This document shows, in pieces, positions 1 to 10,862 of a stretch of DNA of 64,000 nucleotides. Positions within the stretch are counted from its first letter, which is position 1. Every line of letters begins with the position of its first letter. Source of the DNA: Adenanthera pavonina (taxonomy: Eukaryota > Streptophyta > Magnoliopsida > Fabales > Fabaceae); assembly GCA_026686845.1 (NCBI GenBank), contig JAIVEN010000006.1, positions 36,440,501 through 36,504,500 of the forward strand, written 5' to 3'. The notes below the pieces were generated by a model, which was not told the origin of the DNA, searched no databases, and worked only from the letters and a program-made list of their open reading frames with translations. The position numbers and the translations under genes are program-made.

Positions 1-520
1 AAAAAATAGTTTATGGAAATAATCACTTAAATGACCATAAGTGATTATTTTGATTTGGATTGTGTTTGTTTACTGGCTGCATAATTATTTTTCTCTACTC
101 CATAATCACTTATAAGTGATTATAAGTTAAAACAAACAGGCTTTATTCAAAAACTATTCTTCCATCATTTTTCTTCTGTGGACCAAGCTTATCATTCAAG
201 CTGTGAAGCTAAACCTAAGGATGTTCTGTAGAGAAATTCTATCAAATATCTTTAACAGTATGCATTAGTTTGATCTGTTAACATAAATACAATTTACTGA
301 TCTCAGAGTGCCCAAATAGGAGAGCAAAATTTTATTTGAGGAATGCAAAGCAAATAACTTAAAGAGTAAACTATATGTGAAAAATGACAATCCGATGAAA
401 ACTAAAGCTAAACAAACATCTTTCATGCTTCTGTCAAACAATTTTTTTGGAAAGTGGGTGGCAAAGTGAGACAAGAAAATCTGATGAGAGTGGTTCTTCA
501 ATCTCAGTGCTATATATGAT
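1..520. other. Intergenic, AT-rich
   Basis: No coding region that I can support. The first 150 bases contain several copies of a TAATCACTTA-type motif in both orientations and an AACAAACAGG end, similar to sequence at about 8640-8710, which suggests a small degraded inverted-repeat transposon cut by the window edge. The rest is the 3' flank of the acyl carrier protein gene. Confidence 0.5.
102..123. repeat. Perfect 22-bp palindrome
   Basis: The core TAATCACTTATAAGTGATTA (103-122) is its own reverse complement, and the flanking A and T extend it to 22 bp with no spacer. It probably belongs to the degraded MITE-like element around it, since single arms of the same motif occur nearby and near 8690. 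Confidence 0.7.
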
Positions 521-1445
521 TCAGGACTGTGCCTTCACCATTTCAATCAGATCAGCAGCATCTTGAACGGTGGATATATTCTCAGCTTCTCCTTCTCCAA
601 TGGAACTCCCAAACTTCTCTTCCAAAGCCATCATAATTTCAATCTGCGTTGGGCATTACATACAAAATACAAACCAAAACAAGTGAGAAAGGACTTCCAT
701 ATAATATAGGAAATGTTACAAGAGTGTGATTAGATTGAGGAGGCCTCACAGTGTCAAGAGAATCAGCACCAAGATCTGCAAATCTAGTTTGGGAAGTCAC
801 TGTGCTTTCATCAACAGAAAGTTGCTTTGCAATGGTGCTTTGGACAATTTGCAGAGTTTCTGGCTGAGCCTGCACCTCAGTAAATAGAAAACATTAAAAA
901 CCTAACACTAATGCTTTGATGAGAAGAAATTTGATAAGAAAAGAATGCAGGAAACAATTACAGCAGAGCAAGAGATTTTGGTTGCAAAACCGCCAGAGAG
1001 AGAAAATGCTGTGGTGGTTGTTGCCTTCTGCAAGTGAACCATATTCACAAGTCTCAGCCCTCCAAACATGGAACTTCCCTGCACATGAAAGCAAAATGTA
1101 AGAAGCAGTCAATGAGTTCCCACCTTAGGATCCTTTACAATTTGATGAACTTTCAGTTTATAATTCACAATATAAACTGGTTTCTTTCAATTGAATCATT
1201 CAATCATTAAATAATGTTTTCCTCAATCATTCGGTGCATTCAAGGTATGAGTTAAGGGCTTGATTTGAGTTTAATATCTCTGGAAATAAATGTGAGTCAT
1301 TTCATATGCTTTAATCATGGAGTGAAGTAAAATGCTATTGTCTTACAGAAGTGGATAGGCTATTGATTGGGCAGTGGGCGGTGGTTCTGGCGCCGGAGTT
1401 GAAGGAGAGGGAGGCCAAGGAAGTAGAAAGAATAGAAGAGGCCAT
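521..1445 (-). CDS. ACP: Chloroplast acyl carrier protein (4 exons)
   Basis: Acyl carrier protein carries growing acyl chains on a phosphopantetheine arm in plastid type II fatty acid synthesis. Exons on the minus strand are 1445-1347, 1078-962, 869-750 and 643-521; every junction is GT-AG, all introns fall between codons, and the joined product is 152 residues. Residues 1-72 are a Ser/Thr-rich transit peptide beginning MASSILSTSLASL and ending at ISCSA. The mature part begins AQPETLQIV and contains GADSLDT, whose Ser109 is the phosphopantetheine site, followed by IEIMMALEEKFG and the acidic third helix. Length and exon layout are normal for plant plastid ACPs. The C-terminus ends EMVKAQS, without the lysine-rich end many ACPs have. 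No break is seen. Confidence 0.95.
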
Positions 1446-1516
1446 GGTTTATCAGAGAAATGATGCAGCAGAAGAATATAGCACTTAAGTTATAAAAATG
1501 GTAGATTGGATTGAGA

Positions 1517-1523
1517 TTATATA
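1517..1523 (-). promoter_or_regulatory. Possible TATA box of the ACP gene
   Basis: TATATAA on the minus strand, 72 bp upstream of the ACP start codon, which would give a 5' leader of about 40-45 nt. An alternative TATAACTT lies closer, at about 1487-1494. Placement is inferred from spacing only. Confidence 0.4.
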
Positions 1524-3490
1524 AGAGGATTTGGGAAGAGTTTGTGAGGGGGAAGCGATGATTTCAATGGGAAGGAGCTTAATGGGCCCCATGAAGTAGG
1601 CGAAGCGAACCGTAAGAGATTTTAAAGGCAAAGGTAGCCACGTTGCTTTGTATGGATCTTGCATGCCCAATGTTTTGACCTTGTCTTCTTGGCATTTGAT
1701 TAATACAATGTCACTGTGACCTTGTCTATCAAGAAAGAACATGCATATCATTTATTTTATTTTATTTTATTTTTTTTATTTGGAAAACATATAAAAAATC
1801 TGGAGTTTGATAAAATTGACAGTCAACGATGTTAAAAAATCAAAATTACTACTACTTCTAATGATAATAGGAATAAATTACTCCTGGTGTTTTGTAAAGT
1901 TAGATGCTCCTTACTACCCATTTAGTTTAATTACAAAGGATTAAGTAGTGTAATATAATGATAATTATATATGAGTTTATTTGGTTTGATATTGGGGGTA
2001 TGAGAAATATTTTTTTCATATTTAATTAAATATATATATAATTAGAAAAAGTTTAAGTTGCCTGAAAGTGGTGGTGCTTAGTGGTGGTAAAGACGCAGGT
2101 GACATCTGGCAACTACTAAGGGACTGGTATTTTTTGTTTTGTAAAGGGTGGTTTGATTTTTTTACAATTGATTATAGTAATGTAATTCCTATCACATAAC
2201 TTTTTAAGAGTAAAGGAAATTACTTGCTTTTGAGATAATAATGTAATTCTTATTACTTAAGTTTTACATAATCAAATGCGTCCATTCATATAGCCCATCC
2301 TGTGATTGAATCAAATGGTGGTGTTTTCATTTATTGGTAATAACAAATCCAAAATATGCTTTTTTTTTTCTTCTTCTTTTTGGCCAGAAAATCCAAAATA
2401 TGCTTAAAATATTATAAAGGTTTAAATTGTTACTTAAGTAGAGCATGAATAATAATGTACTAATGTATCTGTATGGCGTACATGGGGTTTTCGATTAGGC
2501 CCATTTATCCCATCTACCAGAATAAGTGAGTCATCATGGTCTCGCCCTCATGACACGACTTCTCTCCTGTCTTTTTTTTTTTTTTAATTTTTCAATAAAA
2601 ACTATCATATCATTTGTATTTTATCATTTCAAGTTTTAACTAGTACTTATATCGATAGGTGTGTTGGATATAATGTATCACAATACAAAAATATACTAAT
2701 TTTTACAATTTTAGGATATAAATGTGAAAAATATTTATACACATATAATATTATTTATATAATTACTTATATATAATTAATAAATTTATTTATTAAGAAA
2801 AAATAAGTATTAAATATTTTAAAATTATAGTATAAATATTAAAATAAATTATAAAATATTTATAGCAACTTCAAATAATCCTATTTTATTTAAAAAATTT
2901 GAAGTGATACAAATGGGTACAAAGTGGTATTGATGAATATGTATGCATAAATATTATACGTATATCGTATCATGTATAAGATACAAGTACATCTACATTT
3001 TTGAAGTATTGACACTTCATAGGTTTAAACAAAAATAATTAATTGATTTGAATAATTTAAATATATTCAAAATAATTATGTATTGTTTGTTTAAAAATTT
3101 TAAACATTTAAATTACAATTTATTTTTTATTATTTATAATTAATTTTTATGTTTTAATTTGAATTATTATGTTTAAATAATACTAGATTGATTGAAAAAA
3201 TTTTCCAAGCAACACTTCAAATATAGTGAGAAACAAGTGAAGTAAGGAAAATAGAGGTAAAAAGGAATCCAACTCTCTAATCGGGATTGAATGATCATCA
3301 CCAATTATTGTGATAAGTATTCAATGCTTATTATTTATGGGTAATCTAAATCATACATTTTTAATTTGAATGGTCTAGATTTATGATTTTTTATTTTAAG
3401 ATTTTTACATAAAAATAGTATTTTTTTTAAAAAAATAATAACTATAAGTACTTCACAGAATTACGATGAGTACTGAAAGTTCATTCCTCC
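1524..3490. other. Intergenic, AT-rich, no gene seen
   Basis: AT-rich DNA with A- and T-runs and short inverted motifs. The stretch 1850-2285 contains repeated AATTACT/AGTAAT-type words in both orientations and may be a decayed MITE. It holds one clear micro-insertion (2345-2405, listed separately). Confidence 0.5.
2345..2405 (-). mobile_element. Micro-insertion with 17-bp target duplication
   Basis: The direct repeat AAATCCAAAATATGCTT occurs at 2345-2361 and 2389-2405, identical over 17 bp. Between them are 27 bases (2362-2388): a T tract, a CTT run and TTTTTGGCCAGA. On the minus strand the insert starts TCTGGCCAAAAAG and ends in an A tract, with the target junction reading TT|AA. This is the layout of target-primed reverse transcription with almost no body. 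Confidence 0.75.
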
Positions 3491-3507
3491 CTAACGGTAC
3501 GTTTCTT

Positions 3508-3807
3508 TCATTCAATAAAAAAAGGAACTAGAATTAATAAAAAATAAAACGAGGAAGACCGAAGAGGGGGAAGGGAACATTGGGAAGGCGTGACAGCACA
3601 AAACAGTGGGGCATTCCGGGAAACACCAGAAAGAGGTGAAAGCTGTGGGCTGAGCCTGCAAGAAAGACGACGGGCTACCCGCCAGCCATCTCTCTGCTCT
3701 CCTACTACGTAATCCTCCACCGGCCATTACCCTCTCTTTCTTCGACACGTGTCCCCCCGACACTTTTCGTTTTCGTCCTTCCTTCCTCTCTCGATTTTCT
3801 CATCCCT

Positions 3808-3843
<36 letters not shown>

Positions 3844-3980
3844 CCCCTTACGTCACCGCTGAACCGACAACTCACGCGCCCCTTCCCACTTTTGTCCCTC
3901 TATCTAGTCTCTCGTCCAAGCCTCCTCATTTTACCTTATTGCCCTTCCCCCCCTCTTATTTATTCATTTTAATATTTAAA
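3508..3980. other. GC-richer CT-rich stretch, no gene assigned
   Basis: Composition rises above the AT-rich surroundings and pyrimidine-rich runs dominate. It includes GACACGTGTC with a CACGTG core at 3746-3751 and a (TC)n array. It looks like a promoter or leader whose transcript I cannot identify; short open frames here have no recognisable product. Confidence 0.35.
3812..3841 (+). repeat. (TC)15 microsatellite
   Basis: Uninterrupted TC dinucleotide array of about 30 bp within the CT-rich stretch. Confidence 0.9.
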
Positions 3981-4849
3981 TTTCGCACCAGCTATCAACT
4001 TATAAAAGAGTCTTATAAATTTTATTATGCATGAAACCATGAACTTGTTTCTTTTTTTTTTTAATTACTGGATATTGTCTTCGTTTGGAATTTTTTGTGG
4101 AGAAGCAAAAGAATTTTATTATTCAAAATTTGAGATATATAGTATCTATTATAATTTTATCATTATTTAATAAACACTGTATTTTATTTGTTTTTCATTT
4201 ATAACCACAAAAAATTTCTTATTTAAAAATTACTTTGTTTCTATTCTATTTAATTTTTCATTTTATCATACTAAATACGGTCATAAGTTTATTTTTTTTA
4301 TTTCAAATTAAAATATTTTATTTTTTATTAAAAGGAACAATTAAACTATTTATTGAAGGATACATTAAATCACAAAATATTTGAATTATTATTCCATCTT
4401 CACTAAATAGATAATTATAAAATTAAATAATTAAACATTCATGTATTTATTATTTCATAAAAGTGATGACTTATCGGAGTCATCTATTTTATAAACCAGA
4501 ACATATTCTTTATTATTCTTGTTGAGAGCAGCATATATTTAAATTATATTTTATTTTCTGATTGAGATAATGTTATATTTTTTCACCTTTGAAAAATATT
4601 AAAAATTCTGGCAAACAAAGAACAAATATTAAAAATAAAATTGAACATTTAAATTAAATATTAAATTTAAATTAAAAACAATTCGCAAAGAGAATCTATT
4701 CTCTATTCAAAGATTGAAAGACACAACATTATCTATAATATATTGATTGATTGATTGATTGGGCCAGCCACAATAATATAAACACTGAAAAATATAAGGT
4801 AACAACTAACAAGCAATCGTAAAAATAAAAAAAAAGAATATATATGTAA
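3981..4849. other. Intergenic, AT-rich, nothing recognised
   Basis: AT-rich DNA with a short TGAT repeat at about 4742-4760. No coding or repeat family recognised. Confidence 0.5.
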
Positions 4850-5313
4850 TGGGGTAAATTGGGGATATCACCAGGAGGCTCCCGAAGTAGGTGGCATCGG
4901 TAATTCTGAGAGAAAATGATGGGCGTTTATCGTCAACTTCTTAAAACACACGATAATAACGCAGAAAGGTCCCCTTACAGAGCCGGCAAAAATCAACCTC
5001 AACGCCGGTGACGGAGTGTTCGGCTCCATCCAGTTATATCCCTCCACGTGTCCCACAATGTCACACCTCCTCGATGGTCGCCGTCAAATCAAACCCCCTC
5101 CCCTCCACCTGCCGTCAATCCTAGCTTACCCCGAACATCTCTGAAATTATAATAATCAAATCAAACACACAGAAAAAAGCGTCCGTATATCTATCCTCGC
5201 CGGTCATCCCTAAGCTCTATGCAACCCTAGTAATTTGGTTCTCTCTCTCTCTCTCACTCTTTCTCTCCCTTCGTCTGTTTCTGTGCAATTTGGCTTATTG
5301 GCGGTGAAGGATA
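4850..5313 (+). promoter_or_regulatory. Promoter/5' leader of trihelix gene 1, conserved with copy 2
   Basis: Alignable by eye over its whole length with 8795-9266 upstream of the paralog. Shared blocks include GGATATCACC, GCGTTTATCGTCAAC, CGCCGGTGACGGAGT, CGCCGTCAAATCAAACC and CTATCCTCGCCG. A CCACGTGTC block with G-box core CACGTG (5045-5050) is shared. A CT-rich leader at 5240-5275 precedes the start codon. Confidence 0.65.
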
Positions 5314-6435
5314 ATGGAAGACGACGACAAGATTCAGTCCCCTCATTCGCCGGCCAGTGAATCTCCAGGTTCGTCGCGGGCAAACGGTCGGATAACGGTC
5401 ACGGTGGCTGCGCCGGCGCCGGCGCCGCCTCAAATCAGCGTGGCACTAGCGCTTCCGGTCCAGCACCAGCAGCCGAAGGGTACTGGTGGTGTTGGTGGAG
5501 GGAGGGAGGATTGCTGGAGCGAAGGAGCAACGGCGGTGTTGATCGACGCGTGGGGGGAGAGGTACCTGGAACTGAGCAGAGGGAATCTGAAGCAGAAGCA
5601 CTGGAAGGAGGTTGCGGATATCGTGAGTAGCAGGGAGGACTACGGGAAAACGCCCAAGACTGATATTCAGTGCAAGAATCGGATCGACACAGTGAAGAAG
5701 AAGTACAAGTTGGAGAAGTCGAAGATCGCAGCCGGTGGTGGACCTAGTAAGTGGCGGTTCTACGAGAGATTGGACCAGTTGATTGGTCCGACTGCGAAGA
5801 TTTCTGGCTCTACTGGCGGCGGTGAAGCCGGAGCTAGTACGGCGAACACTTCATCAACTCAGAAAGTGCCTCTGGGAATTCCTGCAGGAATTCGGACTGT
5901 GAATCAGAATCCATATCAAGCTCATCAACGGCTGCAGAAGCACCAGCCTCAGATGAAGACACCGAGCCAGAAGATACAATTACGGAAGCGTGCTCCGGTG
6001 AAGTCAGATTCTTCGCCGTCAGATAGAGAACCGTCCCCGGTTTCTAGTGACAGTTTTCCACCGGGTACCTTTGAGACGAAGAGACCTAGAGTGCCAAGAG
6101 TGGTCAATTCTGATGCTCTGGAAAAGAAAGATAAAGGTTGGGGAAGTGCGGTGAGGGAATTGACACAGGCGATACTGAAATTCGGGGAAGCATATGAACA
6201 AGCTGAGAGCTCGAAGATTCAGCAAGTGGTGGAGATGGAGAAGCAGAGGATGAAATTTGCCAAGGAGATGGAATTGCAGAGAATGCAGTTTTTCATGAAG
6301 ACCCAGTTGGAGATCTCGCAGCTGAAGCATGGGAGGAGAGGAGGAGGAGGAGGAAACGCCAGCAACCATCATAGCAACATCAACAGTAACATCAACAATC
6401 ACAGTGACAGCGATAACCTGGTTAGCTTGGATTAG
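5314..6435 (+). CDS. Trihelix transcription factor, ASIL-like, copy 1
   Basis: Intronless 373-residue nuclear DNA-binding protein of the trihelix (GT factor) family, closest to the SIP1/ASIL group, whose Arabidopsis members repress embryo-maturation genes. The single Myb/SANT-like trihelix domain spans about residues 66-153: tryptophans in DCW (68), DAW (80) and KHW (97), then TDIQCKNRIDTVKKKYKLEK and a SKWRFYERL helix. The N-terminus is Ala/Pro-rich. KRPRVPR and the KKKYKLEK region are basic nuclear-localisation candidates. Residues about 275-345 form the conserved C-terminal coiled coil (WGSAVRELTQAILKFGEAYE, then MEKQRMKFAKEMELQRMQFF), followed by poly-Gly and an Asn/Ser/His-rich tail ending DNLVSLD. 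The start matches the paralog's MDDDDKIQ. It is a tandem duplicate of 9267-10394. Confidence 0.9.
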   Translation: MEDDDKIQSPHSPASESPGSSRANGRITVTVAAPAPAPPQISVALALPVQHQQPKGTGGVGGGREDCWSEGATAVLIDAWGERYLELSRGNLKQKHWKEVADIVSSREDYGKTPKTDIQCKNRIDTVKKKYKLEKSKIAAGGGPSKWRFYERLDQLIGPTAKISGSTGGGEAGASTANTSSTQKVPLGIPAGIRTVNQNPYQAHQRLQKHQPQMKTPSQKIQLRKRAPVKSDSSPSDREPSPVSSDSFPPGTFETKRPRVPRVVNSDALEKKDKGWGSAVRELTQAILKFGEAYEQAESSKIQQVVEMEKQRMKFAKEMELQRMQFFMKTQLEISQLKHGRRGGGGGNASNHHSNINSNINNHSDSDNLVSLD

Positions 6436-6699
6436 ACTGTTCTTTGGAAGGCTCATGATTGTAGTTTTACGGTGTATTTATAAATTATAAATGTACCCCC
6501 TTAATTGTTTTAGTTAACTTAGACATATAAATTGCTGCAAATAGGGAGTTCATTCAAAACCATGAATGATTATTGCAGCAAATGTATCTTAATGTCAGTA
6601 TAACACCATTCTGAATTATAATTGCCAATGAACTTCTATCATTACTAGTGTGATAAAATAATAATCGTTGAAGGAGCTTTGAAAATCATTTGGTTATAG

Positions 6700-7190
6700 A
6701 CAAGAAACCAGACACAGTTCATTTCTGGATATTCAGTCATTCTAGCCGGAAATGATTTTAGGACCTTTTTTCCTTCAAGAAGATGGATGCCTCTTCAGAA
6801 GGAAACAATGCGTTGAAACACAATTGGGACATCAACGTATTCAGCAAAATCGAATTGCTCATTGAAATGGTAGTTGACTGACTGACTGTAGCTTTCTTGT
6901 GTCATGACAGGAAGTTTTGTGAAGATAAAGGTATTGTTAAGAAATCGTAGGAAGATAGAAATAACAAGGTAAAAAGCGAAGTTGTTCTGTTCAAGCTAAG
7001 CAAAAGGTGACTCTGGGGTCAAAGTCGGTCAAATCATAACATGAATTTTTGAGCAAGTTTTCTTCAATCCCATCTAAATTGAAGGCAAGGGATTCGATAA
7101 AGAAGGGAAGGTTTGTGTACAAAGCTTTTTTTAGTAAGAGATCAAGTTGATCGAGCAAGCTCAAGGGGAGGGATGAATCCATATCTTCAT
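6700..7190 (-). pseudogene. Decayed copy of the block at 11600-12330
   Basis: By eye, 6719-6810 (TTCTGGATATTCAGTC, then AAGATGGATGCC) parallels 11640-11720 (TTCTGGATATTTAGTC, then AGAGGATGGGCAC), and 7140-7175 (TTGATCGAGCAAGCTCA) parallels 12270-12295 (TTGATCAAGCAAGCTCA). Order and orientation are kept, so the block was duplicated with the trihelix gene. In the minus-strand frame that stays open at 11617-12039 this copy has stops. Neither copy has a product I recognise; it may be a dead gene or just shared flank. Confidence 0.4.
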
Positions 7191-7205
7191 CTCATCTTAA
7201 AGAGG

Positions 7206-7246
7206 GCGAAAAAACAATTTTTTTTTGGGTAAAAGAAAGCGAAAAA
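7206..7246 (-). mobile_element. Possible micro-insertion, short target duplication
   Basis: GCGAAAAA at 7206-7213 and 7239-7246 flanks 25 bases containing a T tract followed by GGGTAAAAG. On the minus strand this reads TTACCCAAAAAAAA. The repeat is only 8 bp and A-rich, so support is weak. Confidence 0.35.
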
Positions 7247-7633
7247 TATTAATGTTTATTTGGAAAGTTAGAAGTTCTATTAAATAGTTTAAATTTAATT
7301 TAATTTTTATAATTTTAATATTTTTATTTTAATAGGAATGCAATGCAAAACGAAAAAATTTAACTTGATTTTTAAGCAATGATGTTTTAGCCTTTAACTT
7401 AAAAATAAACATTTAAATTTCAAACCATTCAAATCAAATTGAAATGAGTTGAGAATGCGGTTTGCATTTGAAAAAAGAATGAAAATATAAAGTATAAAAC
7501 TTAAGTAGATTATGACAGTTTTTGAAGAAAGATATTAAGATATAAAATGTTCCTTAAGTTATTCTTATCTCACCCAATAAATTAATGTTTTGAGACATTT
7601 TCGCTAATTAAGAAAATAAAGGCCCACCAGGGT

Positions 7634-7683
7634 TCTTCTTTTGCATTGGAGGTTAAAAAAAAAAAAAACTCTTCTTTTGCATT
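7634..7683 (+). mobile_element. Micro-insertion with 14-bp target duplication
   Basis: TCTTCTTTTGCATT at 7634-7647 and 7670-7683 is identical. The 22 bases between (7648-7669) read GGAGGTT, a run of 14 A, then C. Confidence 0.75.
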
Positions 7684-7825
7684 AAAGTTTAAACATAGGC
7701 TTAGTGATCATGGAAAGGCAAAAGTGGTATAACTAATTTATGCGTGAATGCTTGTTAAAATGACTGATATATTATTGTCTCCGATTTTATAGGACTTGCA
7801 AAATGAATAAAGCAACTTGTGCCAA

Positions 7826-7861
7826 TAATGAACATTTTTTTTTGGCCAAAATTAATGAACA
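7826..7861 (-). mobile_element. Micro-insertion with 9-bp target duplication
   Basis: TAATGAACA at 7826-7834 and 7853-7861 flanks 18 bases that on the minus strand read ATTTTGGCC followed by nine A. Shares the GGCC-A junction with 2362-2388 and 33003-33017. Confidence 0.65.
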
Positions 7862-8241
7862 CTTTCATTGACATGTCATTTAACAACAGCGTGAAGGAAG
7901 AATGTGAGAATTGTTAGACCAAGCAATCTAAGTTGCCTAGTGTGCTTTGTTTTGTTTTCTTAGGATCAATTAGCAAAATTCTCATAGCTTAAAGAAAAAT
8001 GGCATAGTGCTGTTTTCTTATTTAAAAACTAACTTGACTGATTCTACATGATATTCTTTACGTGATTCACATAAATAATTTACAAAACATAAACCAATTT
8101 TTCATTAATTCTAGAGTGCAGAGTTGGGTGTAAAAAATTATTCAGAACCACTCTTATCTATTTGCAGACGTATTAAAATTAAAATTAGAATTAAAAATCA
8201 ATAGTATAAATTATATAAAAGCTGCAGTGTTCAAAATACAT

Positions 8242-8281
8242 AAATTGTACAACTTGATCTTTAAAAAAAATTGTACGACTT
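8242..8281 (+). mobile_element. Micro-insertion with 14-bp target duplication
   Basis: AAATTGTACAACTT (8242-8255) and AAATTGTACGACTT (8268-8281) match at 13 of 14 bases. They flank GATCTTTAAAAA, with further A shared into the right repeat. Confidence 0.55.
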
Positions 8282-8794
8282 AATTTCAAGTTTCATGCAA
8301 TTGCCGGAGCCCAATAGCTTTTAACTTTATATATACTTACTTCATGTTTAAATTAACTTCTTTTTATAATTAATTATGAAAATAAATAATTTTTTATAAT
8401 TAATTATAAAAATAAGTGATTATATTAAAAATAATTTATATTTAAATATTTTTAGTTAAGAAATAATTTTAAACAAATAAATATATTTAAATTTTGAGAA
8501 TTTAAATAATTATTATGTGAATAATAAAAAAAAATATAAAATAAATAATTACGGAAAAAAAAGAAGTGATTAATCTAGAAAAAATTAATTTTTTTATAAT
8601 TATTTATTTAAAATATAATTAATTATTAAAATAAGTGATGTATTTAGTAAATTTTAAAAATAAGTCATTATTGACAGCTAATCACTTATTTTCCATGTCA
8701 ACAGGCCTCATTGGTCAGAGAAAAGAATTAATCTGCTGGCTGCGCCCTTAAATTTTAATTCTTGTTAAGAATAACGCAAGGGCGAGTGATATGT

Positions 8795-9266
8795 GGGGGT
8801 AAATTTGGGATATCACCGGAGGCGGTCGAAGGGCGGATCATCGGTAATTCGGAGACAGAATAATGGCGTTTATCGTCAACTCCTTAAAACACGAGATAAT
8901 AACAGAGACAGGTCCACCAACTGAGCCGGCAAAATTCCCCTTCCACGCCGGTGACGGAGTTCCTGGTCCCGTCCAATCCCATTCCTCCACGTCACCCCTT
9001 GCCCCCTCTCCCCTCCCTCCACGTGTCGCCTACTGTCCTACTCCCTCGACCGACGCCGTCAAATCAAACCCCCCTTCCTTCCACATTCCGTCAATCCAAC
9101 CAATGCCCAAAACGTTTCTCGAATTATAATAATCAAACGCAGAAAAAAAGCGCCCATTTATATCTATCCTCGCCGCCGGTGGTCGTGAAGCTCAAAGAAA
9201 CCCTAATTTGGTTTTCTATTTCTGCACCTGTCTCTGTGCAATTTGGCAGATCGGCGGTGGAATATA
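8795..9266 (+). promoter_or_regulatory. Promoter/5' leader of trihelix gene 2, conserved with copy 1
   Basis: Counterpart of 4850-5313. The CACGTG core lies at 9020-9025 in the same CCACGTGTC context. A telo-box AAACCCTAA (9198-9206) lies shortly before the start; copy 1 has the altered CAACCCTAG at the same place. The CT-rich leader of copy 1 is much reduced here. Confidence 0.65.
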
Positions 9267-10394
9267 ATGGATGACGACGACAAGATCCAGTCTCCTCCGT
9301 CGCCGGCGAGTGTATCTCCGGGTTCACCACGGCCTAACGGTCGCATAACTGTTACAGTGGCAGCACCGGCGCCGCCGCCGCCGCCGCAGAACAGTTTGGC
9401 ATTGGCGCTGCCGGTCCAGCAACAGCAGCCGAAGGGTAATGGTGGTGGTGGAGGGAGGGAGGATTGCTGGAGTGAAGGAGCGACGGCGGTGCTAATTGAC
9501 GCGTGGGGAGAGAGGTATTTGAAGCTGAGCAGAGGGAATCTGAAGCAGAAGCACTGGAAGGAGGTTGCGGATATCGTGAGTAGCAGGGAGGACTATAGGA
9601 AAACACCTAAAACTGATATTCAGTGTAAGAACCGGATAGACACGGTCAAGAAGAAGTTTAAGTTGGAGAAGTCGAAGATCGCAGCCGGTGGCGGACCCAG
9701 TAAATGGCCGTTCTACGAGAGATTGGACCAGTTGATCGGCCCGTATCCCAAAGTTTCTGGCTCTACCGGTAACGGTGGTGGTGCCGGAGCTAGTACGCCG
9801 AGCAATTTGCAAACTCAGAAAGTGCCCCTGGGTATTCCTGTAGGATTTCGGGGAGTGAATCAGAATCAGGCTCATCAACGGCTGCAGAAGCATCAAGCTC
9901 GGTTGAGGACGCAGACCCAGAAGACACAGATCCGGAGGCGTCCTCCGGTGGACTCAGATTCGTCGCCGTCGGAGACAGAGCCGTCGCCGGTTTCTAGTGA
10001 TAGTTTTCCACCGGTTACATATGAGAGGAAGAGACCTAGAGTAGTACCAAGAGAGATTAATTCAAATTCTGTGGAAACGAAGGATAAGGGTTGGGGAAGT
10101 GCGGTTAGGGAATTGACACAGGCGATACTGAAATTCGGGGAAGCGTATGAGCAGGCGGAGAGCTCGAAGATTCAGCAGGTGGTGGAGATGGAGAAGCAGA
10201 GGATGAAATTCGCTAAGGAGATGGAATTGCAGAGAATGCAGTTTTTCATGAAGACCCAGTTGGAGATTTCGCAGCTGAAGCATGGGAGGAGAGGAGGAGG
10301 AGGAGGAGGAGGAGGAAACACCAGCAACCATCATAGCAACATGACCAACAATAACAATCATAGTGACAGCGATAACCTGGTTAGTTTGGATTAG
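9267..10394 (+). CDS. Trihelix transcription factor, ASIL-like, copy 2
   Basis: Intronless 375-residue paralog of 5314-6435, same family and probable nuclear DNA-binding role. The start at 9267 gives MDDDDKIQSP, colinear with MEDDDKIQSP of copy 1; the frame stays open 24 bases further upstream but only from a TTG. Trihelix domain at about residues 65-152 with DCW, DAW and KHW intact. One visible change in the third-helix region is SKWPFYERL for SKWRFYERL. The C-terminal coiled coil is nearly identical to copy 1. The linker between domain and coiled coil is the least conserved part. The poly-Gly run is longer (8 Gly) and the tail ends DNLVSLD. Both copies look functional, implying retained overlapping roles. 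Confidence 0.9.
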   Translation: MDDDDKIQSPPSPASVSPGSPRPNGRITVTVAAPAPPPPPQNSLALALPVQQQQPKGNGGGGGREDCWSEGATAVLIDAWGERYLKLSRGNLKQKHWKEVADIVSSREDYRKTPKTDIQCKNRIDTVKKKFKLEKSKIAAGGGPSKWPFYERLDQLIGPYPKVSGSTGNGGGAGASTPSNLQTQKVPLGIPVGFRGVNQNQAHQRLQKHQARLRTQTQKTQIRRRPPVDSDSSPSETEPSPVSSDSFPPVTYERKRPRVVPREINSNSVETKDKGWGSAVRELTQAILKFGEAYEQAESSKIQQVVEMEKQRMKFAKEMELQRMQFFMKTQLEISQLKHGRRGGGGGGGGNTSNHHSNMTNNNNHSDSDNLVSLD

Positions 10395-10609
10395 TCTTTT
10401 CTTTGGAGTTTGGAAGGCTCGGGATTGTAGTTTCAATTGTATCTGTAAACTTATCCTTAACTGTGACTAGTCAGTTGTTAACTTAGTGAAATTGCTGCAA
10501 AACTGGGAGTATATCCAAAAATCCTGAATGATATAGCAGCAAATGTACCACTTATAATTTATAACACCATTCTGAATTATAACTGTCAATGATCTTCCTA
10601 GGTCCCTAG

Positions 10610-10862
10610 ATTTGGAGGAATTTTAAAATTTTGTTATTTGGTAGAATTGGAGGGAATTGAGTATTATTATTTAATTTCCATAAAAAATCTCAATTTAGAG
10701 GTAAGAAGTTAAAGGGTAGAGGAGGGGATTGGGGGAAATTAAAATCCCCAATCCCCTCCAATTTTCTTAACCAAATAAGAGGAGGGGATATAATCCCCTT
10801 CAATCCTCTCCCCTCCTTTTAAAATTTCCTCAAAAAATCTCAACCAAATAAAGTTTAATAGC
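10610..10862. mobile_element. MITE-like inverted-repeat element
   Basis: The left end (TTTGGAGGAATTTTAAAA) matches the reverse complement of the right end (TTTTAAAATTTCCTC) imperfectly, and GTTATTTGGT/AACCAAATAA words lie inside both ends. A strong internal hairpin has 14-bp perfect arms at 10721-10734 and 10746-10759 with an 11-base loop. A related G/C-block element lies at 38430-39143. No coding capacity. Confidence 0.55.

Larger units (their letters stand above)
6436..8794. other. Intergenic between trihelix copies
   Basis: The 3' flank to about 6640 aligns with the flank of copy 2 (shared AACACCATTCTGAATTATAA at 6601 and 10561). A decayed block at 6700-7190 is paired with 11600-12330. 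From about 7200 the DNA is AT-rich with at least three micro-insertions, and 8330-8710 has inverted AT-rich motifs with AATAAGTGAT ends typical of a degraded MITE. Confidence 0.55.

Noticed and set aside
8863..9129. 88-codon open frame upstream of trihelix copy 2, possible conserved uORF
   Set aside because: The same DNA in copy 1 is in a different frame and its reading ends soon, so DNA but not protein is conserved.
9243..9266. Eight extra N-terminal codons (MADRRWNI) for trihelix copy 2
   Set aside because: They begin at a TTG, and copy 1 starts at the Met equivalent to 9267.
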